From Pseudoxanthomonas sp. GM95 (GTDB lineage: Bacteria > Pseudomonadota > Gammaproteobacteria > Xanthomonadales > Xanthomonadaceae), in the NCBI RefSeq assembly GCF_900109775.1, contig NZ_FOAX01000001.1, forward strand, positions 186,001 through 250,000: a stretch of DNA of 64,000 nucleotides, given 5' to 3'. Position numbers and translations under genes: made by a program. The notes beneath the pieces were generated by a model. It saw only the letters and a list, made by a program, of their open reading frames with translations, ran no database searches and was not told the origin of the DNA. Shown piece after piece: positions 40,872-48,594 of this stretch (position 1 is the stretch's first letter; each line of letters opens with the position of its first letter).

Positions 40872-40957
40872 CCGGCGCGATGTGATGTCCGGAAGCGGCG
40901 AGCATCGTCGCCTGCGCAGGCGGATGCTGCAGTTTCTTTCCTATCGCGATGCGCACC

Positions 40958-41440
40958 ATGTCGGCTTCCACGTTCCAGCTTTGCGGGCTTGACCCCGCGC
41001 CGTTCCAACCCTTGTTCGCACTGAATGACGCGTCACTTGCCGCACGCGGGGCGCTCCGTCGCATTGTCGACAACGCGCCTGGCTACCCCTGCCGCATCAG
41101 CCTGGAAGACGCAGCGCTCGGTGAAACAGTGCTGTTGCTGCCGTACCTGCATCAGGCCACCGACTCGCCCTATCGCAGTTCCGGGCCGATCTACGTGCGG
41201 GCGAATGCGAAGCAGGCAACGCTAGCGCCCGGCCACGTTCCGACGTCCGTCAGCAGCCGGCTGATCTCGCTGCGTGCCTACGACGAGCACGACATGATGG
41301 TGTGCGCGGACGTGCATCCGGGCAATGAAGTCGCGGCCGCGTTGGAGGTGTTGTTCGCCGATGCCGGCGTGGCCTACGTCCACCTGCACAACGCACGTCA
41401 GGGCTGTTTCTCTTGCCTGGCGCGCCGCGTCGACAGCTGA
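40958..41440 (+). CDS. DUF1203 family protein
   Basis: A 160-residue soluble protein matching DUF1203 in length and motifs: 'FQLCGLDPAPFQPLFALND' at the start, 'PGYPCRISLEDA' in the middle and 'YVHLHNARQGCFSC' near the end. The two terminal Cys residues and the His may bind a metal, but no function is established. An ATG at 40949 would add three residues. It probably has its own promoter, 86 nt after xerC. Confidence 0.8.
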   Translation: MSASTFQLCGLDPAPFQPLFALNDASLAARGALRRIVDNAPGYPCRISLEDAALGETVLLLPYLHQATDSPYRSSGPIYVRANAKQATLAPGHVPTSVSSRLISLRAYDEHDMMVCADVHPGNEVAAALEVLFADAGVAYVHLHNARQGCFSCLARRVDS

Positions 41441-41508
41441 CAATCTGGTCAGGGTTCAGCTTGGGCGGGCAAGGATGCGGCTCCCATCGATGGACCAGGA
41501 GTCGTTGC

Positions 41509-41865
41509 ATGAAGCACATCCTTTCCGCGCTTGCGTTGTCGCTGGTTGTAGCAGCGCCGGCCATGGCGCAGACCTCGCCCTCAGCGACCAGCACCCGCGA
41601 CGCCATCATCAAGGGCGGCGCCCAGCTCAATGGCGTGGCCGTGCATTGCGGCAAGATCACCGAAGCCCAAGCCAAGGAAAGCAAAGAGAAAGCCCGGGTC
41701 TCGATCTATGGCAAGGGCGGCGATTCGACGGGATTCGACGCATTGTATGACGCGAGTTACAACGCGGGTCTGGCCAAGGCCAAGGCCATGCCCGACAACG
41801 GCAAGGCGGCCTGTGAGCGCCTGGACGAACTGCAAAAGCAGGGCGCGGCCGCAGCCAAGAAGTAA
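41509..41865 (+). CDS. Hypothetical periplasmic protein, 118 residues
   Basis: Not recognised. A clear signal peptide with cleavage after 'APAMA' (about residue 20) precedes a Lys/Ala-rich helical domain with two Cys ('VAVHCGKITEAQ' and 'KAACERL'), which could form a disulphide in the periplasm. 'CCAGGAGTCG' upstream gives a good ribosome site. It is likely a single gene, closed by a 10-bp hairpin at 41875-41903. Confidence 0.75.
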   Translation: MKHILSALALSLVVAAPAMAQTSPSATSTRDAIIKGGAQLNGVAVHCGKITEAQAKESKEKARVSIYGKGGDSTGFDALYDASYNAGLAKAKAMPDNGKAACERLDELQKQGAAAAKK

Positions 41866-41874
41866 CTTCCACAA

Positions 41875-41903
41875 CCGCGCCTGACCGCTGGCGTCAGGCG
41901 CGG
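41875..41903. terminator. Hairpin after the 118-residue protein gene
   Basis: CCGCGCCTGA and TCAGGCGCGG form a perfect 10-bp stem with a 9-nt loop, 10 nt after the stop codon. There is no T-run, so termination is less certain than for other hairpins here. Confidence 0.5.
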
Positions 41904-41910
41904 CGCGCGG

Positions 41911-41939
41911 GTTGAAGACCCGCTACGGGCGCCCCATCT
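41911..41939 (+). promoter_or_regulatory. Sigma-32 heat-shock promoter of hslVU
   Basis: GTTGAAG at 41911-41917 and CCCCATCT at 41932-41939 match the sigma-32 -35 (CTTGAAA) and -10 (CCCCATNT) elements with a 14-nt spacer, within the accepted range. Transcription would start near 41946, 20 nt before the hslV ATG. hslVU is a classic heat-shock operon. Confidence 0.8.
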
Positions 41940-41965
41940 GCTCTGGACGCATTCCGGAGCCTGCC

Positions 41966-42517
41966 ATGGACCCCAGCCAGAACCCCAACGTCTTCCACGC
42001 CACCACCATCCTGTCGGTGCGCCGTAACGGCCGTGTCGCCATTGCCGGCGACGGCCAGGTGACGCTGGGCCACACCGTGATGAAGGGCAACGCGCGCAAG
42101 GTGCGCCGCCTGGGCCGCGAAGGCCAGGTGTTGGCCGGGTTCGCCGGCGCCGCTGCCGATGCCTTCACCCTGTTCGAGTTGTTCGAAGCCAAGCTGGAAA
42201 AGCACGGCCAGCTGCAGCGCGCTGCGGTAGAGATGGCCAAGGACTGGCGCACCGAGCGCCGCTACGGCAAGTTGGAAGCGCTGCTCGCCGTGGCCGACAA
42301 GGACATCTCGCTGATCATCAGTGGCACCGGCGATGTGATCGAGCCGGAGGACGGCATCATCGCGATCGGTTCGGGCGGCTCCTACGCGCTGTCCGCCGCG
42401 CGCGCGCTGCTCCAGCACACCGAGCTGGATGCCAAGACCATCGCCGTCGAGTCGCTCAATATCGCGGGCGATATCTGCATCTACACCAATCGCAACGTCG
42501 TGGTCGAAGAGCTCTGA
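41966..42517 (+). CDS. hslV: ATP-dependent protease peptidase subunit HslV (ClpQ)
   Basis: Proteasome-like threonine peptidase that forms a double hexamer capped by HslU. The 183-residue product has the catalytic N-terminal sequence '[10 protein letters not shown]' starting at Thr13, not Thr2 as in E. coli, so a 12-residue propeptide must be removed. Core '[12 protein letters not shown]' and C-terminal '[11 protein letters not shown]' are typical. 'CCGGAGC' precedes the ATG. An upstream in-frame extension would cross the sigma-32 promoter and was rejected. Confidence 0.95.
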   Translation: MDPSQNPNVFHATTILSVRRNGRVAIAGDGQVTLGHTVMKGNARKVRRLGREGQVLAGFAGAAADAFTLFELFEAKLEKHGQLQRAAVEMAKDWRTERRYGKLEALLAVADKDISLIISGTGDVIEPEDGIIAIGSGGSYALSAARALLQHTELDAKTIAVESLNIAGDICIYTNRNVVVEEL

Positions 42518-42571
42518 GCGTTACGCGCTCGCCTTCGCAAGACCTTCTCCCTTTCATTCGGTTTGCCTTCC

Positions 42572-43945
42572 ATGTCGATGATCCCCGATACGTCTTCCAC
42601 CATGACCCCGCGCGAGATCGTGCAGGAGCTGGACCGCCACATCGTCGGCCAGCACGCCGCCAAGCGCGCGGTCGCCATTGCGCTGCGCAACCGCTGGCGT
42701 CGCGCGCAGCTGGAGCCGGAGCTACGCAATGAAGTGATGCCCAAGAACATCCTGATGATCGGCCCGACCGGCGTGGGCAAGACCGAGATTGCGCGCCGCC
42801 TGGCGACGCTGGCCAATGCGCCCTTCGTCAAGGTCGAAGCCACGCGCTTCACCGAGGTCGGCTATGTCGGCAAGGACGTCGAGCAGATCATCCGCGACCT
42901 GGCCGATACGGCGGTCAAGCTGTATCGCGAGCAGGCCAAGACCCGCGTCCGCACCCAGGCCGAAGAACGTGCGGAAGACCGCATCCTCGATGCGCTGTTG
43001 CCCAAGCGCAGCACCGGCATCGGCTTCGATCCGTCGGTGGTGTCGAGCGAAGCATCGGCGCAGGACGGGGACACGCGCGCCAAGTTCCGCAAGATGCTGC
43101 GCAAGGGTGAGTTGGACGACAAGGAAATCGAGCTGGAGCTTTCGCTCGGCACCGGCGGCGTGGACATCATGACCCCGCCGGGCATGGAGGAAATGGGCCA
43201 GCAGCTCAAGCAGATGTTCTCCAACCTGGGCCAGGCCAAGACCCACAAGCGCACCGTGACCATTAAGGCCGCGCGCCCGCAGCTGGTCGAGGAAGAAGCC
43301 GCCAAGCTGGTCAACGAGGACGACGTGCGCGCTGCGGCGATCGAAGCCTGCGAGCAGCACGGCATCGTCTTCATCGACGAGATCGACAAGGTTGCCAAGC
43401 GCGGTGACAACGTCGGCGGTGGCGACGTCTCGCGCGAAGGCGTGCAGCGCGACCTGCTGCCGCTGGTCGAAGGCAGCAACGTCTCCACCAAGTACGGCAC
43501 GGTCAAGACCGACCACATCCTGTTCATCGCCTCGGGCGCGTTTCATCTGGCCAAGCCATCGGATCTGATTCCCGAACTGCAGGGCCGTTTCCCGATCCGC
43601 GTGGAACTGGGCGCGTTGAGCAAGGATGATTTCGTCCGCATCCTCACCGAGCCCAAGGCCGCGCTGACCAAGCAGTACGTGCAGCTGATGCAGACCGAGG
43701 GCGTCACCGTCACCTTCGCGCCCGAAGCGGTGGATCGCCTCGCTGAGATCGCAGCGCAGGTCAACGAGCGCCAGGAAAACATCGGCGCGCGCCGCCTGCA
43801 CACGGTGCTCGAGCGCCTGCTGGACAGCCTGAGCTTCGAAGCCCCCGATCGCGATGGCGAGGCGGTGGCGATCGACCGCGCCTACGTCGACAAGTACCTG
43901 GGTGAACTGGTGCAGGACCCGGATCTGAGCCGCTACATCCTCTGA
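42572..43945 (+). CDS. hslU: ATP-dependent protease ATPase subunit HslU (ClpY)
   Basis: AAA+ unfoldase partner of HslV. The 457-residue product has '[16 protein letters not shown]' at the start, the Walker A 'GPTGVGKT' at about residues 64-71, pore-loop sequence 'GYVGKDVEQ', the I domain around 110-230, Walker B '[10 protein letters not shown]', and the C-terminal 'DLSRYIL' tail that docks into HslV. It follows hslV by 54 nt. No strong Shine-Dalgarno is seen; a TTG at 42563 is an alternative start. Confidence 0.97.
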   Translation: MSMIPDTSSTMTPREIVQELDRHIVGQHAAKRAVAIALRNRWRRAQLEPELRNEVMPKNILMIGPTGVGKTEIARRLATLANAPFVKVEATRFTEVGYVGKDVEQIIRDLADTAVKLYREQAKTRVRTQAEERAEDRILDALLPKRSTGIGFDPSVVSSEASAQDGDTRAKFRKMLRKGELDDKEIELELSLGTGGVDIMTPPGMEEMGQQLKQMFSNLGQAKTHKRTVTIKAARPQLVEEEAAKLVNEDDVRAAAIEACEQHGIVFIDEIDKVAKRGDNVGGGDVSREGVQRDLLPLVEGSNVSTKYGTVKTDHILFIASGAFHLAKPSDLIPELQGRFPIRVELGALSKDDFVRILTEPKAALTKQYVQLMQTEGVTVTFAPEAVDRLAEIAAQVNERQENIGARRLHTVLERLLDSLSFEAPDRDGEAVAIDRAYVDKYLGELVQDPDLSRYIL

Positions 43946-43967
43946 CCCGGCGCTGCATCTGAGACCG

Positions 43968-43997
43968 AAAAGGCGCCCAGCAGGGCGCCTTTGCTTT
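43968..43997 (+). terminator. Terminator after hslU
   Basis: AAAGGCGCCC (43969-43978) pairs with GGGCGCCTTT (43983-43992) around AGCA, followed by GCTTTT. It is a standard intrinsic terminator. Confidence 0.85.
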
Positions 43998-44067
43998 TGT
44001 GCAGGAGCCGCTTCAGCGGCGATGGGCTTTCATCGGTAGAGCTGTCCCTGCTGAAGCGGCTCCCACA
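43998..44067. repeat. REP-like palindrome, copy 1
   Basis: The left arm resembles TGTG-GGAGCCGCTTCAGC with a 2-nt insertion, and the right arm is GCTGAAGCGGCTCCCACA. Between them lies GATGGGCTTTCATCGGTAGAG. It belongs to the same family as the elements at 46596 and 50680, and sits directly behind the hslU terminator. Confidence 0.75.
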
Positions 44068-44151
44068 AAGACAGTGCAAGCAATTTTAGGCGGCCTTCAT
44101 CCAGCGCCGGGCATGCTCACTGCCCTGTTCATCTTGATCCGAGGGTGGCCC

Positions 44152-44577
44152 ATGTTACGTCCCATCGTGCTCGTGTCGGCGCTCGCGCTGGCCGCGTTTG
44201 CTGCACCGTCCTACGCCCGCACCACCTGCCACCTGGACTTCAAGATGTCCGGCTGGTCGGCGTTCTACAAGACCTCCAGCGGCACCGGTCGGATCACCTG
44301 CGACAACGGCCAGGCCATTCCGGTCAAGGTCAGCGCCAAGGGCGGCGGCCTGACGGTGGGCAAGTCCACGGTCGAGGGCACCGGCGAATTCACCGAAGTG
44401 CGCAACATCAACGAAGTGCTGGGCAGCTACGCCACCGCCGAAGCGCACGCCGGCGCCGAGAAATCCAGCAAGGCCCAGGTCATGACCAAGGGCGAGGTCT
44501 CGCTGTCGCTGGCCGGCACCGGCAAGGGCTGGGACCTCGGCATCGCCTTTGGCGCGTTTCATATCGATCCGCTGTAA
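44152..44577 (+). CDS. Hypothetical periplasmic protein, 141 residues
   Basis: Not recognised with confidence. The signal peptide ends 'APSYA' near residue 22. The mature part has two Cys ('TTCHLDF' and 'RITCDNG') likely joined by a disulphide, and then alternating Gly-rich strands ('VSAKGGGLTVGKSTVEGTG', 'KGEVSLSLAGTGKGWDLGI') that suggest a beta-barrel or beta-sandwich. 'GAGGGTGG' just upstream is a strong ribosome site. It is monocistronic, convergent with the deaminase gene. Confidence 0.75.
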   Translation: MLRPIVLVSALALAAFAAPSYARTTCHLDFKMSGWSAFYKTSSGTGRITCDNGQAIPVKVSAKGGGLTVGKSTVEGTGEFTEVRNINEVLGSYATAEAHAGAEKSSKAQVMTKGEVSLSLAGTGKGWDLGIAFGAFHIDPL

Positions 44578-44599
44578 GCCGTCCGCTCACTGAAACGAT

Positions 44600-44628
44600 A
44601 ACGGCGCGCCTGGCAAGGGCGCGCCGTT
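44600..44628. terminator. Bidirectional hairpin between convergent genes
   Basis: AACGGCGCGCC pairs with GGCGCGCCGTT (11 bp) around a 7-nt loop, between the 141-residue protein gene and the deaminase gene. It has T's only weakly on each side. Confidence 0.65.
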
Positions 44629-44681
44629 GTCATGTGGGTATTTAAGGATTCGCAGCGAGGCGAGGGCACTCGTCCGTGCGG

Positions 44682-45137
44682 TCAATCCTCGCCGATATCC
44701 TCGTTCCACACGTCGGGGTTGGCGGCGATGTAGCCGCCGAGTAGGTCGACGCATTCCTGGCTGTCCAGGTCGATGACGTTGACGCCGGCCTCGCGCAGCC
44801 AGTCGATGCCGCCGGTGAAGGTGCGCGATTCGCCGACCACCACGGTGCCGATGTTGAACTGGCGCACCAGGCCGCTGCAGTACCAGCACGGCGCCAAGGT
44901 GGTGACCATGATCGTGTCCTTGTAGCGGCGCTGGCGGCCGGCCTTGCGGAAGGCATCGGTCTCGCCGTGCACTGAAGGATCGCCTTCCTGTACGCGGCGG
45001 TTATGGCCGCAGCCCAGCATCCGGCCGTCGTTGTGATACAGCGCCGCGCCGATCGGGATGCCGCCTTCGCCCAGGCCAGTGCGGGCTTCGTCGATGGCGG
45101 TCTGCAGCAGGGCCTGGTAGTTCGGTGTGGCAATCAT
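44682..45137 (-). CDS. Nucleoside/cytosine deaminase family protein
   Basis: A 151-residue zinc-dependent deaminase. The metal site is complete: H57 and catalytic E59 in 'HGETDA', and C84 and C87 in 'PCWYCSG'. This arrangement is that of the yeast-type cytosine deaminase and nucleoside deaminase group rather than TadA; the exact substrate cannot be read from sequence. The ATG at 45137 has GGAGACG upstream. A much longer in-frame extension lies antisense to the sugar permease and was rejected. It is divergent from the permease gene across 133 nt. Confidence 0.85.
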   Translation of the reverse strand: MIATPNYQALLQTAIDEARTGLGEGGIPIGAALYHNDGRMLGCGHNRRVQEGDPSVHGETDAFRKAGRQRRYKDTIMVTTLAPCWYCSGLVRQFNIGTVVVGESRTFTGGIDWLREAGVNVIDLDSQECVDLLGGYIAANPDVWNEDIGED

Positions 45138-45270
45138 GGGGCGTCTCCAGCAAGTGCTGCGCGTGGTGCGGGCATAGACCAAAGGATATTGCATCGCAAC
45201 AGGATCACGACAGGATGCATGGAATACTTTGCACCCCGCTTTCGCGCACCTCTTACCTGCAGGATTGTCC

Positions 45271-46581
45271 ATGATGCATGCGAGCCCTTCTTCCACCACG
45301 GCTTCGGTCGCGCGTTCGACGCCGAAACTGGCCATGGCCGTGGTCACCACGATCTTTTTCATGTGGGGCTTCCTGACCTGCCTCAACGACATCCTCGTGC
45401 CGCACCTGAAGTCGGTGTTTACGCTGAACTTCACCCAGGCGGCGCTGGTGCAGTTCACCTTCTTTGGCGCGTACTTTCTCATGGGCCTGCCTGCGGGCCG
45501 CGTGGTCGCCGCACTCGGCTACAAGAACGGCATCGTCTGCGGCTTGGCCGTGGCCGGTGTCGGCGCGCTGCTGTTCTGGCCGGCCGCGGCCATGCATAGC
45601 TATCCGCTGTTCCTGTTCGCGCTGTTCGTGCTGGCGACGGGCATCACCGTGTTGCAGGTGGCGGCCAATCCGTATGTCGCGCTACTGGGGCCGGAAAAGA
45701 CCGCGTCCAGCCGCCTCAACCTGTCGCAGGCTTTCAACTCGCTGGGGACCGCGATTGCGCCGCTGTTCGGCGGCCTGCTGATTCTGGCTGCCGATCCCAA
45801 GACGCCCGATCAGCTGAGCGCGATGTCGCAGGCCGAAACGCTGGCCTATCGCACCGCCGAGGCCAACTCGGTGCAGATGCCGTACCTAGGCCTGGGCATC
45901 GCGCTGTTTGCGCTGGCCGTCTTCATCTTTGCTTTCCGCCTGCCGGCGATCACCGAGGCGGACGAAAAGAACGACAGCCACCACTACGGCATCTTCGAGC
46001 CGCTGCGCCACCGTCATGTGCTGCTGGGCGTGCTGGGCCTGTTCTTCTACGTCGGTGCGGAAGTCTCGATCGGCAGCTATCTGGTCAATTACCTGTCGAT
46101 GCCCGACATCGGCGCCATGAGCGAGCAGACCGCAACCAAGTACGTGTCGGCTTACTGGACGGGTGCGATGGTGGGCCGCTTCGTCGGTTCTTGGCTGCTG
46201 CTGCGCGTGGACGCGGGCAAGCTCCTGGCGGTGTTTGCCGGTATCGCATCGCTGCTGCTGCTGGTCACGCTGGCCACCAGCGGCATGACCGCGGTGTACG
46301 CGGTGGTGGCGATCGGCCTGTTCAATTCGATCATGTTCCCGACCATTTTCACCTTGGGCATGGCCAAGCTGGGGCCGCTGACCAGCAAGGCGTCTTCGCT
46401 GCTGATCATGGCGATTGTGGGTGGCGCAGTCCTTCCGCTGCTGATGGGTTTCCTGGCCGATCACATCGGTCTGCACCATTCTTTCCTGCTGCCGCTGGTC
46501 TGCTATCTGTACATCGCCTACTACGGCATCAGCGGGTCGAAAGTTCGCGAGCCGGTGGTGGCGTCGACGGCAAAGCGCTGA
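45271..46581 (+). CDS. Sugar MFS transporter (FucP/GluP family)
   Basis: A 436-residue major facilitator with about 12 membrane helices, of the fucose/glucose/galactose:H+ symporter family. Diagnostic segments are 'FFMWGFLTCLNDILVPHLK' near residues 30-48, 'GAYFLMGLPAGRVV', 'LQVAANPYVALLGPE' and 'RLNLSQAFNSLGTAIAP'. The precise sugar is not determinable. AGGA stands 6 nt before the ATG. No regulator or catabolic gene adjoins it, apart from the divergent deaminase. Confidence 0.9.
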   Translation: MMHASPSSTTASVARSTPKLAMAVVTTIFFMWGFLTCLNDILVPHLKSVFTLNFTQAALVQFTFFGAYFLMGLPAGRVVAALGYKNGIVCGLAVAGVGALLFWPAAAMHSYPLFLFALFVLATGITVLQVAANPYVALLGPEKTASSRLNLSQAFNSLGTAIAPLFGGLLILAADPKTPDQLSAMSQAETLAYRTAEANSVQMPYLGLGIALFALAVFIFAFRLPAITEADEKNDSHHYGIFEPLRHRHVLLGVLGLFFYVGAEVSIGSYLVNYLSMPDIGAMSEQTATKYVSAYWTGAMVGRFVGSWLLLRVDAGKLLAVFAGIASLLLLVTLATSGMTAVYAVVAIGLFNSIMFPTIFTLGMAKLGPLTSKASSLLIMAIVGGAVLPLLMGFLADHIGLHHSFLLPLVCYLYIAYYGISGSKVREPVVASTAKR

Positions 46582-46595
46582 AGACCGCGTCGCCC

Positions 46596-46662
46596 GTGGG
46601 AGCTAATACCGTCAGGGTGGGCTTTCCTGACAAGGTCCATCGCTGCTGAAGCAGCTCCCACA
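46596..46662. repeat. REP-like palindrome, copy 2 (left arm degraded)
   Basis: The left end GTGGGAGCTA is followed by a nested GTCAGG...CCTGAC pair, and the right arm CCATCGCTGCTGAAGCAGCTCCCAC is intact. It lies 15 nt after the permease stop and is the same family as 43998 and 50680. Confidence 0.7.
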
Positions 46663-46673
46663 ACGATCTGACT

Positions 46674-46701
46674 CAAGGGCGCGCCGAAAGGCGCGCCCTT
46701 G
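46674..46701. terminator. GAAA-capped hairpin upstream of ubiE
   Basis: CAAGGGCGCGCC pairs with GGCGCGCCCTTG, 12 bp perfect around GAAA. There is no T-run, but position after the permease and REP element suggests it ends that transcript. Confidence 0.6.
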
Positions 46702-46758
46702 TCGTCTGCGGCCGGCCAGTGACACCCGCCTCCGGCCAGCAGTGCGATAATCGCGGCC

Positions 46759-47520
46759 ATGAGCGAATCCCCCTATACCTCCGGCACCACCCATTTCGGC
46801 TTCCGTGACGTCGCCGCGCGCGACAAGCAGAAGCTGGTCGGCCAGGTCTTCACCTCGGTGGCCGGCAAGTACGATCTGATGAATGACCTGATGAGTCTGG
46901 GCATCCATCGGGTCTGGAAGCGCTACTTCACCGCCACCGCGCAGGTGAAGCCTGGCGATCGCGTGCTGGACCTGGCTGGCGGCACCGGCGACATCGCCGC
47001 GTTGCTGAAGGGCCGCGTGGGCAAGACCGGCAGCATCGTGCTGGGCGACATCAATGCCGGCATGCTCACCGTCGGCCGCGACCGCATGACCGACCGCGGC
47101 CTGGTCGCGGGCATGGACTACGTGCAGCTCAATGCCGAGGCGCTGCCGTTCCCGGACAACAGTTTTGACCTGGTGACCATTGCCTTCGGCCTGCGCAACG
47201 TGACCGACAAGGAAGCGGGCCTGCGCGAGATGTACCGCGTGCTCAAGGTCGGCGGCCAGGCGCGCGTGCTGGAGTTCTCCGAGGTCACGCCGGAGTGGTT
47301 CAAGCCGATCTACGACTTCCACTCGTTCAAGATCCTGCCCAAGCTGGGCAAGCTGTTCGCCGGCGACGCCGACAGCTACCAGTACCTGGCCGAGTCGATC
47401 CGCAAGCATCCGCCGCAGGAACAGCTCAAGGCGATGATGACCGAGGCTGGCTTCGCCCGCGCCCGTTACACGAACCTGTCGGCCGGTATCGTCGCCATCC
47501 ACGACGGCTACAAGGCTTGA
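46759..47520 (+). CDS. ubiE: Ubiquinone/menaquinone C-methyltransferase UbiE
   Basis: SAM-dependent methyltransferase that acts on the quinone ring in ubiquinone (and, where present, menaquinone) synthesis. The 253-residue product has '[19 protein letters not shown]' and '[18 protein letters not shown]' in the first 55 residues, the SAM motif '[11 protein letters not shown]', '[19 protein letters not shown]' and the terminal '[13 protein letters not shown]'. All are UbiE signatures and the length is normal. Confidence 0.97.
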   Translation: MSESPYTSGTTHFGFRDVAARDKQKLVGQVFTSVAGKYDLMNDLMSLGIHRVWKRYFTATAQVKPGDRVLDLAGGTGDIAALLKGRVGKTGSIVLGDINAGMLTVGRDRMTDRGLVAGMDYVQLNAEALPFPDNSFDLVTIAFGLRNVTDKEAGLREMYRVLKVGGQARVLEFSEVTPEWFKPIYDFHSFKILPKLGKLFAGDADSYQYLAESIRKHPPQEQLKAMMTEAGFARARYTNLSAGIVAIHDGYKA

Positions 47521-47636
47521 CAGCGACGATTGCGCGACGGGGTTGAGACCCTGTCCGCAATCCTGATCTCCGGCACGGGCCGGGCCTGCGCGGCTCGCTA
47601 AACTTCTCTGCTGATCTACGGAGAGGTACGGACTGG

Positions 47637-48521
47637 ATGATCCAGACGGTGCTGGGACGCGTTTTCCCGCGGTCGTTGGGCCTGCGGCTGCTGGCCGTGG
47701 CGTTCGTGGGGATCCATACGCCGCTGATCCTGCTGGCGGTGTGGATGTTCGTCCGCAGCGAGCTGCCGCGCGAGGAGGCCATCGTCGTGCTACTGGTGGT
47801 GCTGGCGGCCACGTTGCTGGGCACGGCAATCACCCTGCTGGTGATGCATCGCATGCTGGCGCCGCTGCGCCATGCCTTCAGCATGCTGGAACTGGCAGAG
47901 ACCGGCACCGGCGCGCCGACGCCGCGCCTGCCCGAAGCCGGCGACGATGAAGTGGGCCGCCTGCTGCGCAGCTTCAACCGCAGCCTGCAGGGCGCCAAGG
48001 CCGGCATGCGCGACCTCGCGCGCGAGGCGCAGACCGATCCTCTGACCTCGGCCCTCAATCGCCGCGGTAGCGAGCAGGCGCTGGCCGATTCGGTGCAGCG
48101 GGCCGAACAGCAGCGCGGCCCGTTCGTGCTGGTGGTGGTCGACCTGGACAACCTCAAGCAGGTCAACGACCAGCTCGGCCATAGCGCCGGCGATGCGGTA
48201 CTCACGCGGCTGACCCGGCAGGCCCAGCGCTGGCTCGGGCCGGGCGACTGGTTCGGCCGCTGGGGCGGCGACGAATTCCTGATCGGCCTGCACCTGGAGG
48301 TGGGCGAGGCCTGCGCGCGGGTCGAGGCCTGGCGCCTGGCGCTGGAACAGGGCGATGAGGACGACCAGCAGCCGGTGTTCCTCAGTGCCGGCGTGGCCGC
48401 GCACCACCATGGCGAAGACAGCCAGACGCTGTACCGCCGCGCCGATGCGGCGATGTACCGGGCCAAGTTCGGCGGTGGCCGTCGCCTGCGCCTGGACCCG
48501 GCGACCTCGCCGCCACCCTGA
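47637..48521 (+). CDS. Membrane diguanylate cyclase (HAMP-like linker and GGDEF)
   Basis: A 294-residue inner-membrane protein with two helices (about residues 15-39 and 49-69) separated by a very short periplasmic turn. A HAMP-like linker ('RMLAPLRHAFSMLELAETG') and a GGDEF domain follow. The active-site motif is intact, with G210-G211-D212-E213-F214 preceded by Trp, so c-di-GMP synthesis is expected. 'DPLTSALNRRG' marks the domain start. No RxxD inhibitory site is seen before it. There is almost no periplasmic sensor, so any input must be through the membrane or the linker. Confidence 0.88.
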   Translation: MIQTVLGRVFPRSLGLRLLAVAFVGIHTPLILLAVWMFVRSELPREEAIVVLLVVLAATLLGTAITLLVMHRMLAPLRHAFSMLELAETGTGAPTPRLPEAGDDEVGRLLRSFNRSLQGAKAGMRDLAREAQTDPLTSALNRRGSEQALADSVQRAEQQRGPFVLVVVDLDNLKQVNDQLGHSAGDAVLTRLTRQAQRWLGPGDWFGRWGGDEFLIGLHLEVGEACARVEAWRLALEQGDEDDQQPVFLSAGVAAHHHGEDSQTLYRRADAAMYRAKFGGGRRLRLDPATSPPP

Positions 48522-48594
48522 GACGCCGGTGCCGGGCCGGGCTGAAGGGCAGGGGCTAGAATGCAGGTCCCGTTGATGCTGCTCGGATCATTCG

